Shown one piece after another: positions 36,056 through 45,109 of a stretch of DNA of 64,000 nucleotides (positions within the stretch are counted from its first letter, which is position 1; each line of letters opens with the position of its first letter). The DNA lies in assembly GCA_004298905.1 (NCBI GenBank), contig SCTK01000006.1:148467-212466 (forward strand). Direction: 5' to 3'. This stretch comes from Burkholderiaceae bacterium. Lineage in GTDB: Bacteria > Pseudomonadota > Gammaproteobacteria > Burkholderiales > Burkholderiaceae_D. Below the pieces are notes generated by a model. That model searched no databases. It saw only the letters and a program-made list of their open reading frames with translations, and was not told where the DNA came from. The translations under genes were made by a program, and so were the position numbers.

Positions 36056-37260
36056 TTTTTCGATCCCAGAATCAGGCTGATATTGTTGCCGCCGAAAGCA
36101 AAGGAATTGCTCATCATCAAAGGGTTTCCATCGGTCTTGAATGTTTGCCCAGGCCGCACCAAATCAAGCACAGGCAAATCCGCATCCGCCTGACCATCCC
36201 AGACATGCGGCGGTAATCGGTGGTCGTTATTGTAACCAGACAAAGTCAGCCAGCAGAATGCCGCTTCGGTTGCACCGGCCGCGCCCAGGGTATGTCCGGT
36301 CAACGGCTTGGTGGAACTGCAGGGCACCCCATTGGGGAACACACGCGCCACCACCGCACTTTCCATCGCATCATTCTTGACGGTCGCCGTGCCATGCAAA
36401 TTCAGATAGGCGATCTGCGCCGCTGAAATTTCCGCATCAGCGAGCGCGGCGCGTAGCGCCAGTTCGGCGCCGATGCCTTGCGGATCCGGGCTGGACATGT
36501 GATACGCGTCGGAAGATTCACCCACGCCCAGCAATGCGATGTCGCCCTCGCCCACATCAGCTTCGCGCGTCATCAAAAACAAAGCCGCCCCTTCACCGAT
36601 ATTGATGCCGTTGCGGTTGGCACTCATCGGGTTGGTCAGATCCGCGCTGGTCGATTCCAGTGCCGTGAATCCCGTCACGGTGAGACGGCAGAGCGAATCG
36701 ACACCGCCCACCAGCACGGCATCACACACCTGCGCACGCAGCAAGCGCCGCGCCGCCGCAAAGGCCTTGGCGCTGGAAGTGCACGCCGTCGAGATGACAT
36801 AGCTGGGGCCGCTCACTTCACACAGCGCCGACAAGAATGCGGCGGGCGCGCCCAGCTCCTGTTCCGTGTAGGCATAGTCCGCAGGCAAAGTGTGCTGCGT
36901 CAGCCAATGTGCCAAGGCGCCTTCGCCCTCGGCGATGCCGGACGTGCTGGTGCCCAGCACCACACCGATGCGTGCCGCGCCATAACGCTGTTTGGCCGCT
37001 TCGATGTCCGGCATGATTTCCATCGCTGCCAGCCACAGCAAACGGTTGTTGCGCGTATCGTGTGCTGCCCAAGGTGTGGGCAAATGGGGTAACGCGACAC
37101 GCGCGCGGCCGACGCGCGCGGGACGATCGTGCAACCAACCCGGTTCCAGCGCCAGGCCATTGACATCTCCCGCAAACAGTCGCGCCGCCACCTCGGCCTT
37201 GCCCTGACCGAGCGCATTGACCAAACCTAATGCATTGAGATAAACCAAGGCTTTATTCAT
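36052..37260 (-). CDS. apeO: Beta-ketoacyl-ACP synthase of aryl polyene synthesis
   Basis: A 402-residue FabF-type ketosynthase that performs chain elongation. The Cys-His-His triad is complete: C160 in ISTACTSSAKAF, H289 in NLHGTATVKND and H323 in PLTGHTLGAAGATEA. A chain-length-factor-like partner is encoded at 48252. The ATG at 37260 is taken; a GTG three codons earlier overlaps the upstream stop and is also possible. This is the only full ketosynthase in the cluster. Confidence 0.92.
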   Translation of the reverse strand: MNKALVYLNALGLVNALGQGKAEVAARLFAGDVNGLALEPGWLHDRPARVGRARVALPHLPTPWAAHDTRNNRLLWLAAMEIMPDIEAAKQRYGAARIGVVLGTSTSGIAEGEGALAHWLTQHTLPADYAYTEQELGAPAAFLSALCEVSGPSYVISTACTSSAKAFAAARRLLRAQVCDAVLVGGVDSLCRLTVTGFTALESTSADLTNPMSANRNGINIGEGAALFLMTREADVGEGDIALLGVGESSDAYHMSSPDPQGIGAELALRAALADAEISAAQIAYLNLHGTATVKNDAMESAVVARVFPNGVPCSSTKPLTGHTLGAAGATEAAFCWLTLSGYNNDHRLPPHVWDGQADADLPVLDLVRPGQTFKTDGNPLMMSNSFAFGGNNISLILGSKK

Positions 37261-37265
37261 CAGCG

Positions 37266-37847
37266 TCACTCACTGGCATCGTCCTTCACATCCGGCAACC
37301 ACGTCGCTTGCAGATTGAGCGGTGCGGCATACCATTGCAAGCGATAACTCTCGGGTCGTCCCAGATAACTCACATCCAGCAGTGCAGCATCGTCGCAACG
37401 CAAGGTGCGGTGCGTCGCACTGGCTTCCAGACGCAGGCAACCGGTCAAATGTGCGCGCAATTTTTCTTCCGGCCACAGCGCCAACTGCACCAGGGCCAAC
37501 AGAGCGCGTGGCTCGAAACCCGATGGCAATGGCGCGGCAGGGTTAAGCGCGACCTTCTGCGCATCCTGACGCACGCTGAACAACGTTTGCCCGGTGGGTG
37601 TCAGCGTCACCATGGTCGTGGCATTCGTGCCGCTCTCAAGTACCGACAATAGAGTAAACGTCTGACCCTTCCAATCGATCTGCACTTCCTGAGTCAGATT
37701 CAGAACCGGCGCCTGCGCCGTGGGCAACAGGCAGTAGCGCGCCTGGTCGTTATGCCCGGCCAGGGCTATGCAGTTCTCATCCTGCTGACACCCGCTCAAG
37801 AGAAAATGCAAGAAAAACAGCAGCAGGAAAAAGCGGCAGCGGATCAT
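37266..37847 (-). CDS. DUF3261 lipoprotein of the aryl polyene cluster
   Basis: A 193-residue protein with a lipoprotein signal peptide (FFLHFLLSGC, lipobox LSGC) and a DUF3261 body including VQIDWKGQTFTLLSVLE and LVQLALWPEEKL. DUF3261 proteins accompany the MMPL pump and LolA-like protein in aryl polyene clusters (ApeN position) and are thought to help place the product in the outer membrane. It overlaps the MMPL gene by 4 nt. Confidence 0.88.
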   Translation of the reverse strand: MIRCRFFLLLFFLHFLLSGCQQDENCIALAGHNDQARYCLLPTAQAPVLNLTQEVQIDWKGQTFTLLSVLESGTNATTMVTLTPTGQTLFSVRQDAQKVALNPAAPLPSGFEPRALLALVQLALWPEEKLRAHLTGCLRLEASATHRTLRCDDAALLDVSYLGRPESYRLQWYAAPLNLQATWLPDVKDDASE

Positions 37848-40300
37848 GCGCCATCTCCCTCATACCTGCGTGGCTCCCATGCCAGCGTCGTCGGCGCAAG
37901 CAACAGGGCCAGCAAGATGCCCGCGGCCAGTACCAAACCAAACTGACGCAACACGGGCATGCTGGAAAAGGCCAGCAGACCAAACGACAGCATGGTGGTG
38001 GTGGACGACAGCAATACGCCGAGAAAATTGGCGCCGCCATAGGCATGATTTTCCATACCCTTGGCACGCGCGAGTCGCGCGCCTTCCAGCAGGAAGATCG
38101 AATAATTGACGCCAACCCCAAGCACCAGAAACAGGGCCAGCACTGAGAACAACGTCAGCGGCAAGTGCGCATAGCCGAGCATCGCCGGTGCGGTCAGTAA
38201 AGCGATCACTGTCGGCAGCAACACACGCACACTGCCTGCCCAGCCATAACGCCAGGCCAACACCAGCGTCAGCATTGCCACCATCAGCGCCAGACCGACC
38301 ATGCCCGCACTACGATAAAACGCAAACAGGCGTGACACGCTGGCGGTTTTATCGACCCACTGCACACCTGGCAGATGCAGTGCAGTCAGCGCCGACAACG
38401 CCTGCGGCTGGGTATCTTTCGGCATCACGATGGAAGCAAAGCCTCGCGCCGTTTTGCCCAGCCATAAATGCCGTACCGGCGTGGAGAGCGGCGACGCCAG
38501 CCAGTCCGATAAATACAGCGGTTTCTGTTCTTGTGCAAACGCTTTCTGCAGGCGCGGCGCCACGTTACTGGAAAAACCATTCTGCTCTAGCAGCACCGTC
38601 AATTTTTTCGTATCGTTCATACCGGCCTGAACGAGCCGCTGGTAATTTTCCTGCTGACGTTTCTGTGAAGGCACGAAAGCCGACAGTGCTTGCACGCTGC
38701 CAATCTGATTTTTCATCAGCAAGGGGACGAGCGCAGTACGCAGGGATTCTTCCCGTTCCAGCAAATCCTGCTCGGTCGCAGCCTCGACCAGGAAGAAACG
38801 GTTCTCGCTTTCCTGCCCCACCAGCGCGCGCAAGTGCTGCTCCTGTGCCAGCAAGGCCGGCGAACGCGTGCTGAGTTGACGCACATCGTCGTCTGCCTGC
38901 ACCAGCCACCAGCCGGGTAATGCCAGCAGCAGCAAAATAGACCAGAGTCCGATGGCACGGCGCGGCGTTGCGCTCTGTTGCAAACGCCGCAATACCCGCT
39001 GACAGACGGCAATAGTCTGCGCCGCGCGGCCGCTCTCCTGCCGCAACCCGGCGGGCAGCCAGAAACGCACCACCAGGAAAGCAGCGATCAAACCACTCGA
39101 AGCAAACAGCGCCATCTGCTTGAGCGCCGGGAAAGGCGTCAGGAATAAAACGAAATAGCCCAGCACACTGGTCGCCAGTGCAATGGTCAGGCCGGGCCAC
39201 AAGGGCCGCAATACCGTATGCGCATGCCAACGCGCTACGTTGCCCGATGTTGTTGTCGTGCCGGCATGAATGCTGCACACTTGAATCGCATAATCCACCG
39301 CCTCGCCGATCAAGCTGGCACCAAACACCAGCGTGAGCAAATGCAGCGAACCGAACCACCACACCGTCACCAGCAAGGCCACGCCCAGACCAATGGCCAC
39401 CGACATACTGGTGAGCAAGATCGGCAGCGGCGAACGAAATGCCAGCAACAACAACAATACAACCCCCACCGCAGAAACGGTGCCGATCCGATCGACATCC
39501 TGCTGAGCGCTGATGCGGGCGGTTTGCGCATAAAACAGCACACCCGTTCGTAACAACTGCGCGACAGGCATTGTCTGTGCGAGTTGTTGTTCGGCGTGCG
39601 CCACAGCCGCCAGCGCTTGATCCTGGACGGCTTCGGTAAACGCGCTGCCGTGCAATTCAGCCAGCACCAGCACCCAGGTCTGTCCGCCTTCCTGCACCTG
39701 CAACACACCCTCTTGCGGCGTCAAGCGGGTGTGTTGCCAGGGCAGTGCCGTCAGGGTGCGGCCAAAATAATCGAAGGGATCGTCTTCCAGCGACAAGCCC
39801 AAACCCGGCCCCGAGAACAGCGCGAGCCGTTCCTGCAAACGCTGCGCGAGCGCATGTTGCGGATCGCGGGCCAAATCATTGCGGTCGGCATCGCTGAGCA
39901 GATTGAAACGCGCCGCAAGAAACGGCGCGCGCAATTGTTCGGCCTTGAGCGGCGGCAGATCGACGCGCACCGATTGAAACACGGGATGTTGTGCCAGCGC
40001 TTGCCCAAACTGCCGTGCTGCAGCGACGGCATCGGAGGTGCCATCCACACGTTGCGGCGCACCGACCAGAAACAATACGCGGTCGCCCACCGCTTGCGTC
40101 AGTTGCGCGACGGCCTGTTCAGCCACCGGATTGATCTCGGTGGCGGGCAGCAAGCGTAGCAGATTTGTTTCCAGCGGAATCCCCTGCGCAAACAAGCGCC
40201 AGAGCAACGCACCCAGCAACACGGCAATTGCGAGAGAGGAAAAGAGGAAGCGGCGTGACACGAGCTGGATCAACCGAAGCGGTTCAGGGTGACGTTGCAA
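37844..40300 (-). CDS. MMPL-family exporter of the aryl polyene cluster
   Basis: An 818-residue RND/MMPL-type membrane protein (ApeM position) with a duplicated architecture: an N-terminal TM, a periplasmic loop, a TM bundle (about 255-420), a second loop and a second bundle (about 640-810). Features include SLIGEAVDYAIQVCSIHAG and LFLVLGVGVNYSIFLLEGAR. It probably moves the aryl polyene lipid from the inner membrane. The start is a TTG at 40300 overlapping the end of the LolA-like gene. Confidence 0.9.
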   Translation of the reverse strand: MQRHPEPLRLIQLVSRRFLFSSLAIAVLLGALLWRLFAQGIPLETNLLRLLPATEINPVAEQAVAQLTQAVGDRVLFLVGAPQRVDGTSDAVAAARQFGQALAQHPVFQSVRVDLPPLKAEQLRAPFLAARFNLLSDADRNDLARDPQHALAQRLQERLALFSGPGLGLSLEDDPFDYFGRTLTALPWQHTRLTPQEGVLQVQEGGQTWVLVLAELHGSAFTEAVQDQALAAVAHAEQQLAQTMPVAQLLRTGVLFYAQTARISAQQDVDRIGTVSAVGVVLLLLLAFRSPLPILLTSMSVAIGLGVALLVTVWWFGSLHLLTLVFGASLIGEAVDYAIQVCSIHAGTTTTSGNVARWHAHTVLRPLWPGLTIALATSVLGYFVLFLTPFPALKQMALFASSGLIAAFLVVRFWLPAGLRQESGRAAQTIAVCQRVLRRLQQSATPRRAIGLWSILLLLALPGWWLVQADDDVRQLSTRSPALLAQEQHLRALVGQESENRFFLVEAATEQDLLEREESLRTALVPLLMKNQIGSVQALSAFVPSQKRQQENYQRLVQAGMNDTKKLTVLLEQNGFSSNVAPRLQKAFAQEQKPLYLSDWLASPLSTPVRHLWLGKTARGFASIVMPKDTQPQALSALTALHLPGVQWVDKTASVSRLFAFYRSAGMVGLALMVAMLTLVLAWRYGWAGSVRVLLPTVIALLTAPAMLGYAHLPLTLFSVLALFLVLGVGVNYSIFLLEGARLARAKGMENHAYGGANFLGVLLSSTTTMLSFGLLAFSSMPVLRQFGLVLAAGILLALLLAPTTLAWEPRRYEGDGA

Positions 40301-40958
40301 ACAACTGCAACTCTTGCGGGGTCAACGACAACGAGACCGGCTCGGCAGACGCTTGAAACACGATCGTCAGCACATCGCCGCTGGCCTCCGTCACCTGTAC
40401 CCGCTCGATGCGCGCGCCCGCGCCCGTCACGCTGACGCGCGCAAGAAAATCGGACAGCGGCGCGCTCTTGGGCGAAAGCTTGAGCGACCATTGCTCCAGC
40501 CGTCCTTGCATGTCGGTATTGAACAGCGGATCGAGTACAGTGGTTTGACCACTCCAGAGCGCATTCAAGATTTTCCCGACCTGATACATGCCCTGCGCCT
40601 CACGCCCGCTCTGGCGCCGCACCCGGCCATCGGCGGCGATTTCGGTCACCCCCGCCGCTTGCAGCAGATAGGTGATACGCAGCGGCTGCAACAATTCCCA
40701 GGCTATGCCGTGTTCCCGGGAAAACACAAACCGTCCGGTGCTGACGACCGGGCGCTTCAGCACCGCAATGTTTTTGCTCTGCGTAAAACTCGCACGCACC
40801 ACCGGCAAGGCGCGCAACTGCTGCGCCACCTGATCGGCCAGTGCCGCATCGTGCGCTTGCGCCGATGCAACCGACAGAAAGATCAAAAGAAAAGCTTTGC
40901 CACAGAGGGCACAGAGACCACAGAGAAAATCAGTGACAAGAAAATGTTTTTTATTCAT
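40284..40958 (-). CDS. LolA-like carrier with 5' end inside a repeat element
   Basis: A 224-residue periplasmic LolA-like protein (ApeL position): RASFTQSKNIAVLKRPVVST, GIAWELLQPLRITYLL and the later LFNTDMQGRLEQW. The signal peptide reads MNKKHFLVTDFLCGLCALCG followed by KAFLLIFLSVASAQA. The first 20 or so codons, with the ATG at 40958, lie inside a dispersed inverted-repeat element, so the original 5' end was probably replaced. A TTG at 41039 extends the frame through the second repeat arm. It should carry the product or lipid across the periplasm. Confidence 0.82.
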   Translation of the reverse strand: MNKKHFLVTDFLCGLCALCGKAFLLIFLSVASAQAHDAALADQVAQQLRALPVVRASFTQSKNIAVLKRPVVSTGRFVFSREHGIAWELLQPLRITYLLQAAGVTEIAADGRVRRQSGREAQGMYQVGKILNALWSGQTTVLDPLFNTDMQGRLEQWSLKLSPKSAPLSDFLARVSVTGAGARIERVQVTEASGDVLTIVFQASAEPVSLSLTPQELQLFATSP

Positions 40959-41001
40959 TCTGGTTTTGCCTTCCTCTGTGTCCTCTGTGTCCTCTGTGGC
41001 T
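40898..41001. repeat. Inverted repeat element of CACAGAGG units
   Basis: Left arm GCCACAGAGGGCACAGAG and ACCACAGAG (about 40899-40925) and right arm CCTCTGTGTCCTCTGTGTCC with TCTGTGG (about 40972-40999) are reverse complements with few mismatches. The intervening 45 nt include the ATG of the LolA-like gene. Such CACAGAGGACACAGAGGA units are known as dispersed repeats in many bacterial genomes; only one copy is in this window. Confidence 0.8.
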
Positions 41002-41013
41002 GATTTTTCATTG

Positions 41014-41442
41014 TCATCGTTGCAAACGCCATTGTTCAATTTTTTCCCACAGCACCGGCGGCGAGACGAATTGCATTTCGCGGCTGGCGATCTCGACGGC
41101 GACTTGCATCGTATGTCCTACCGTCATGCGTGCGCCAGTCTCGGTATCGGTAATCTTGTAGTCGATGCGCATGCGATGTTCATATTCGCTCAGCCGGGCG
41201 TGCACCTGAATGCGCTGTCCATAGCGGGCGGCTTTGACATATTTGAGGCGCGCTTCCACCACCGGCCAGAAATAACCCGAGGCCTGCATTTGCGGATAGT
41301 CGTAATCGAATGCGCGCAGCAGTGCGCAGCGCGCCAGCTCGAAATACTTGAGGTAATGACCATGCCAGGCCACCGCCATCGGGTCGGTATCGTGAAAGGG
41401 AATTTCCAGCACGACGTCGGCGCTGGGCCAGGCCGTTTTCAT
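41014..41442 (-). CDS. Acyl thioesterase of the aryl polyene cluster
   Basis: A 142-residue hotdog thioesterase of the 4-hydroxybenzoyl-CoA type (ApeK position): EIPFHDTDPMAVAWHGHYLKYFELARC contains the catalytic Asp region and the WHGHYLKYFE core typical of the family. It likely releases or edits acyl-ACP intermediates. The stop lies 55 nt before the LolA-like ATG, the gap being filled by the repeat element; the ammonia lyase gene ends 1 nt before its start. Confidence 0.9.
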   Translation of the reverse strand: MKTAWPSADVVLEIPFHDTDPMAVAWHGHYLKYFELARCALLRAFDYDYPQMQASGYFWPVVEARLKYVKAARYGQRIQVHARLSEYEHRMRIDYKITDTETGARMTVGHTMQVAVEIASREMQFVSPPVLWEKIEQWRLQR

Positions 41443-41443
41443 C

Positions 41444-43015
41444 TCAGCCCGGCGCTGGCAGATGGCGGCTGCGAATCGCCGCCATCAGCGCACGCAGTTC
41501 GTGTTCCAGCGGACGGTCTTCATCGACAAAGGGCGACAGTGCGTGGATCGCGTTGCGGAAGGCATCGAGTACCGGGCCAAAACTGGCATCCTGCGCTGCC
41601 TGTTCGCGCAGGCGCAGCGTTACGGCCTGATTGACCGCCAGACAGTGTGCGGCTGTCACCTGCTCCACCAGTTCAAGCACACGCAGACAATCGCGCGCAG
41701 CGATGGTGCCCATGCTGACCTTGTCCTGATTGTGGCATTCGGTCGAACGCGAGAATACGCTGGCGGGCATGGTCAACTTGAGCGCTTCCGCCGTCCAGGC
41801 CGACACGCCGATCTGCACGGCCTTGAAACCGTGGTTGATCGGCGCGCGCGCGCCTTGCGTGCCGGACAGGTTTTGCGGCAGACCGGCGTTGTAACGCGTG
41901 TCGACCAGCAGCGCCAGTTGCCGATCCATCAGGTCGGCGAGGTTGGCCACCGCCACTTTCAAGGCATCCATGGCAAACGCGATATGGCCGCCATAGAAAT
42001 GGCCGCCGTGCATGACGGCGCCGGTGTCGGGGTCGATCAGGGGATTGTCGTTGGCGCTGTTCAATTCGTTTTCGATATCGCGCCGCAGCCAGGGCAGTGC
42101 ATCGCGCAACACGCCGATCACATGCGGGGCGCAACGGATCGAATAACGATCCTGCAAACGCGCCGGGTCTTGATCGTGCGTCAAATGTTCGAGATCGCCG
42201 CGTATCCACGCCGCGCATTCGTTCTGTCCCTGATGCGGCTTGGCTTCGAACAGCCGCGCATCGAAGTGATGTGAATTGCCAAGCAAGGCCCACGACGACA
42301 GCGCCGTCAGACGCGTCGCCACACGGCTCAAATAATCGGCACGGGCAAAGGCGAGGCACGCCAGCCCCGTCATCACCGCGGTACCATTCATGATCGCCAG
42401 CCCTTCCTTGGGCGCCAGTTGCAGCGGTGTCAGATTCAATTGTTCGAGCACGGCGGAAGCTGATTGCGTGGTGCCGCGATAAACCACGTCGCGTTCGCCC
42501 ACCAACGCTGCCGCCAAATAGGACAAGGGCGTGAGATCGCCGCTGGCGCCGACCGAACCTTCGGCCGGAATGCGCGGCAGGATGCGCTGATTGGCGTAGA
42601 AGGCGATGCGTTCGAGCAGCACGCTGCGCACGCCGGAAAAACCGACCGACAGCGAAGTCAGCCGCGCGGTCATCACCGCCAGCGTGGCTTCCTGATCGAG
42701 GTCGTCGCCCAGACCGCAGCCGTGATAGCGCGTCAGATGCAGCGGCAATTCCGCCACCAGTTCCGGCGGAATCTCGACCGTGCAGGAATCGCCATAGCCA
42801 GTGGTGACGCCATAGATATGCGAAGTTTCCGCCAGCATTCTTTCCAGGTGACGCGCACCGGCGTCGATGCGGGCGCGAAACGCCGGGTCGTGGCTGAGGG
42901 CGAGCTGGGCGCGTCCTTCCGCCACCGCAAGCACATCTTCAATGCGCAGCGACCGGTTGCCGACATGCACGATCTGCACGGCTTCAGTAGTTTGCATGGT
43001 GGTCTTCTGGTTCAT
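41444..43015 (-). CDS. Aromatic amino acid ammonia lyase (HAL/TAL family)
   Basis: A 523-residue MIO-dependent lyase. The Ala-Ser-Gly triad that cyclises to the cofactor is A157-S158-G159 in SVGASGDLTPLSYLAAALVG. IYGVTTGYGDSC is the family N-terminal loop with the catalytic Tyr. In aryl polyene and xanthomonadin-type clusters this enzyme is believed to supply the aromatic starter acid, probably from tyrosine; substrate choice here is inferred. The ATG at 43015 overlaps the upstream acyltransferase stop. Confidence 0.92.
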   Translation of the reverse strand: MNQKTTMQTTEAVQIVHVGNRSLRIEDVLAVAEGRAQLALSHDPAFRARIDAGARHLERMLAETSHIYGVTTGYGDSCTVEIPPELVAELPLHLTRYHGCGLGDDLDQEATLAVMTARLTSLSVGFSGVRSVLLERIAFYANQRILPRIPAEGSVGASGDLTPLSYLAAALVGERDVVYRGTTQSASAVLEQLNLTPLQLAPKEGLAIMNGTAVMTGLACLAFARADYLSRVATRLTALSSWALLGNSHHFDARLFEAKPHQGQNECAAWIRGDLEHLTHDQDPARLQDRYSIRCAPHVIGVLRDALPWLRRDIENELNSANDNPLIDPDTGAVMHGGHFYGGHIAFAMDALKVAVANLADLMDRQLALLVDTRYNAGLPQNLSGTQGARAPINHGFKAVQIGVSAWTAEALKLTMPASVFSRSTECHNQDKVSMGTIAARDCLRVLELVEQVTAAHCLAVNQAVTLRLREQAAQDASFGPVLDAFRNAIHALSPFVDEDRPLEHELRALMAAIRSRHLPAPG

Positions 43016-43959
43016 GTCGTCTTCCCTGCATGGTGCCAAAAATCAAAAAAATTGAACCACTGCAGCGGCGCCTTGCAGCAGTAGTATTCGAGCCGCTGCG
43101 CATAACGCACGGCGAGCTGTTCCAGTTGCTGTTGCCGCTCCACCCGCTTGAGCACGATCTGCTCAGCAAAGGGCTCAAGATAAATCCGGTAGCGCTGATC
43201 TTCGCGCAAACAAAAGAACAGGTATACCGGACACTCCATCAAACCGGCCAGCACAAACGGCCCCAGCGGAAATTGCGCGGGTGCGCCGAGAAACGGCGCC
43301 ACCACGACGCGACCGTTTTGCGCGGGCGGCGTGCGATCGGCAACGATCACCACCAGTTCGCCCTGTTCGACCCGTTCTTTCAACATCACCGCTGTGTCGG
43401 CACCCATACTCGATACCGCCACCAGATTAAGCCGGAAATCGGGATTGGCCGCCGCCATCGCATCGGTGTAACGCTGTGCATGTTCTGTGAACACCACCGC
43501 GTTGACGCCGCGAAAACCGCGCAGGTTGGCCAGCGCGCGCGTCATGTCGAGATTGCCCAGATGCGCGCTGATCAACACCGCACCGCGGCCGCTGAGCAAT
43601 TGTTTTTCCAGCAGCACCAGATCGGGGAAATCCACCGGACGCGGCAAACGGCCGGTCCAGGCCGACAGGCGATCGAGCGCCAGGCGCGAGAACATTAACA
43701 TATGGTGAAAACTCGCCAGCCTGCCCTCTAGCCCAGCCTGCATGGGTTCCGCCAGGTGCGGGCGCAGGCGGCGAAGATAATCCTGCGAAGCGCTACGCGC
43801 TACGCGTCCAGTGAGAAAGAAATACAGGGTCGCTGGCACCAACAAAGCATACGCCAGGCGGTAACCAAACCAGCGAAAGCAAAAACAGACAATGCGCAGA
43901 CCCAACAAACTGCCGCGTTCGGACAAGCGTGACCAGTGCGAAGTTTGGGTGCCGATCAT
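43012..43959 (-). CDS. LpxL-type lysophospholipid acyltransferase
   Basis: A 315-residue acyltransferase of the HtrB/LpxL family: an N-terminal hydrophobic helix (about 22-50) and the HX4D/E active-site motif SAHLGNLDMTRAL, with FRGVNAVVFTEHAQRYT following. In known clusters this activity is joined to the glycosyltransferase as one protein (ApeJ); here the two are separate, overlapping genes. It likely attaches an acyl chain to the lipid part of the molecule. Confidence 0.88.
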   Translation of the reverse strand: MIGTQTSHWSRLSERGSLLGLRIVCFCFRWFGYRLAYALLVPATLYFFLTGRVARSASQDYLRRLRPHLAEPMQAGLEGRLASFHHMLMFSRLALDRLSAWTGRLPRPVDFPDLVLLEKQLLSGRGAVLISAHLGNLDMTRALANLRGFRGVNAVVFTEHAQRYTDAMAAANPDFRLNLVAVSSMGADTAVMLKERVEQGELVVIVADRTPPAQNGRVVVAPFLGAPAQFPLGPFVLAGLMECPVYLFFCLREDQRYRIYLEPFAEQIVLKRVERQQQLEQLAVRYAQRLEYYCCKAPLQWFNFFDFWHHAGKTT

Positions 43960-44735
43960 GACATCGCCCTCAGGCGTTGCGACGGCCCAAACAACTTCCT
44001 CGACAACAACAGGGGGAAACGCAATAGCATGCCAAAAACCAGGCGCACATGTGTCAGTGTGATGCGCAGGTTGTCGCGCAGCATATTGAAATTGGAAATG
44101 CCGCCTTGCGGATAAATCACGCGCGTTTTAAGGTTCTGCACCGGGACGCCCTGCCAATAGAGCCTCACGGCAATGTCAAAGTCGAAAGCCATGCGCGACT
44201 GCAGGGTACGGCGCTGGATCAGACGCAGCGTGGCCGGCAAGGGATAGCAACGAAAACCGCACAGGGAATCGCCAATTGCAAACGACAGCGTTTCCACCCA
44301 AACCCAGAAATGCGTGAGCCAGCGGCCATAGCGACGTGCTGCCGGTGCGCTCGCGTCAAAGACCGGCTGTCCGCAAATCAAGGCATCCGGATGCGCGCGC
44401 GCAGCATCAAGAAAACGCGGGACATCCGGCAGAAAATGCTGGCCGTCGGCGTCGACCTGCAGGGCATGGCTGTAGCCAAACCGTGCAGCTTCGCGAAATC
44501 CGCGTACTACTGCTATGCCCTTGCCACTGTTTTGCGGCAGGCGCACGGTGTGGATCTTCGGGAAAGCGTCGCAGGTGGATTTCAGCGCCGCCTGTGTCGC
44601 GGCATCGCTGCCATCGTCGACAATGATGATGGGCAGACCAAAGGCTTGCAATTCGGCGACGGTGCGATAAATCGTGCTGCCGTGGTTGTAGAGCGGAATC
44701 AGGATGCAGGGCGCGAATGCGGTGGGCGTGCTCAT
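43956..44735 (-). CDS. Family 2 glycosyltransferase of the aryl polyene cluster
   Basis: A 259-residue GT-A fold enzyme: CILIPLYNHGSTIYRTVAEL, PIIIVDDGSDAATQAAL, and the DXD-type HALQVDADGQHFLPD motif. A TM-like end segment (about 225-245) suggests membrane association. It probably glycosylates the lipid anchor. Gene overlaps on both sides are 4 nt. Confidence 0.9.
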   Translation of the reverse strand: MSTPTAFAPCILIPLYNHGSTIYRTVAELQAFGLPIIIVDDGSDAATQAALKSTCDAFPKIHTVRLPQNSGKGIAVVRGFREAARFGYSHALQVDADGQHFLPDVPRFLDAARAHPDALICGQPVFDASAPAARRYGRWLTHFWVWVETLSFAIGDSLCGFRCYPLPATLRLIQRRTLQSRMAFDFDIAVRLYWQGVPVQNLKTRVIYPQGGISNFNMLRDNLRITLTHVRLVFGMLLRFPLLLSRKLFGPSQRLRAMS

Positions 44736-45109
44736 GCCAACTCCTCTGCGCGTTCACTGGAAAAGCGCACGCGCCCGGACGATACGGTCTGACCATCGGC
44801 GCTGCGGCAATAGCTGAAATTGAACTGTCCCTGCGCAGCCTGATATTCCAGCGTCAGCTGCAAACGATTGGGCGGAAATACCGGTGCGTTGAATTTGAGC
44901 CGCTCGACCGACTGGAATTTTTGCGGCAGTGGAAACACTTCGCGCGCCAGGGCAATGGCCCAATCCAGTTGTGCGATGCCCGGCAGAATCGGATGGTCAT
45001 CGAAGTGCCCGGAAAAATGCGGCAGGCTGGCGGGAATATCCATCTCGATCACCACGCGTTGATTCGCGGCATCGTGTTGACGTTGCAGAATCGGCGGCAG
45101 CACGCTCAT
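44732..45109 (-). CDS. apeI: ApeI-type 3-hydroxyacyl-ACP dehydratase
   Basis: A 125-residue hotdog dehydratase: ASLPHFSGHFDDHPILPGIA contains the FxGHFxxxPxLPG motif with the catalytic His, followed by QLDWAIALAREVF. It works with the ApeP-type enzyme in forming the conjugated double bonds. It overlaps neighbours by 4 nt. Confidence 0.92.
   Translation of the reverse strand: MSVLPPILQRQHDAANQRVVIEMDIPASLPHFSGHFDDHPILPGIAQLDWAIALAREVFPLPQKFQSVERLKFNAPVFPPNRLQLTLEYQAAQGQFNFSYCRSADGQTVSSGRVRFSSERAEELA

Noticed and set aside
40898..41001. CACAGAGG units as a CRISPR array
   Set aside because: Units are adjacent and inverted, with no spacers or cas genes; it is a hairpin-type dispersed repeat.
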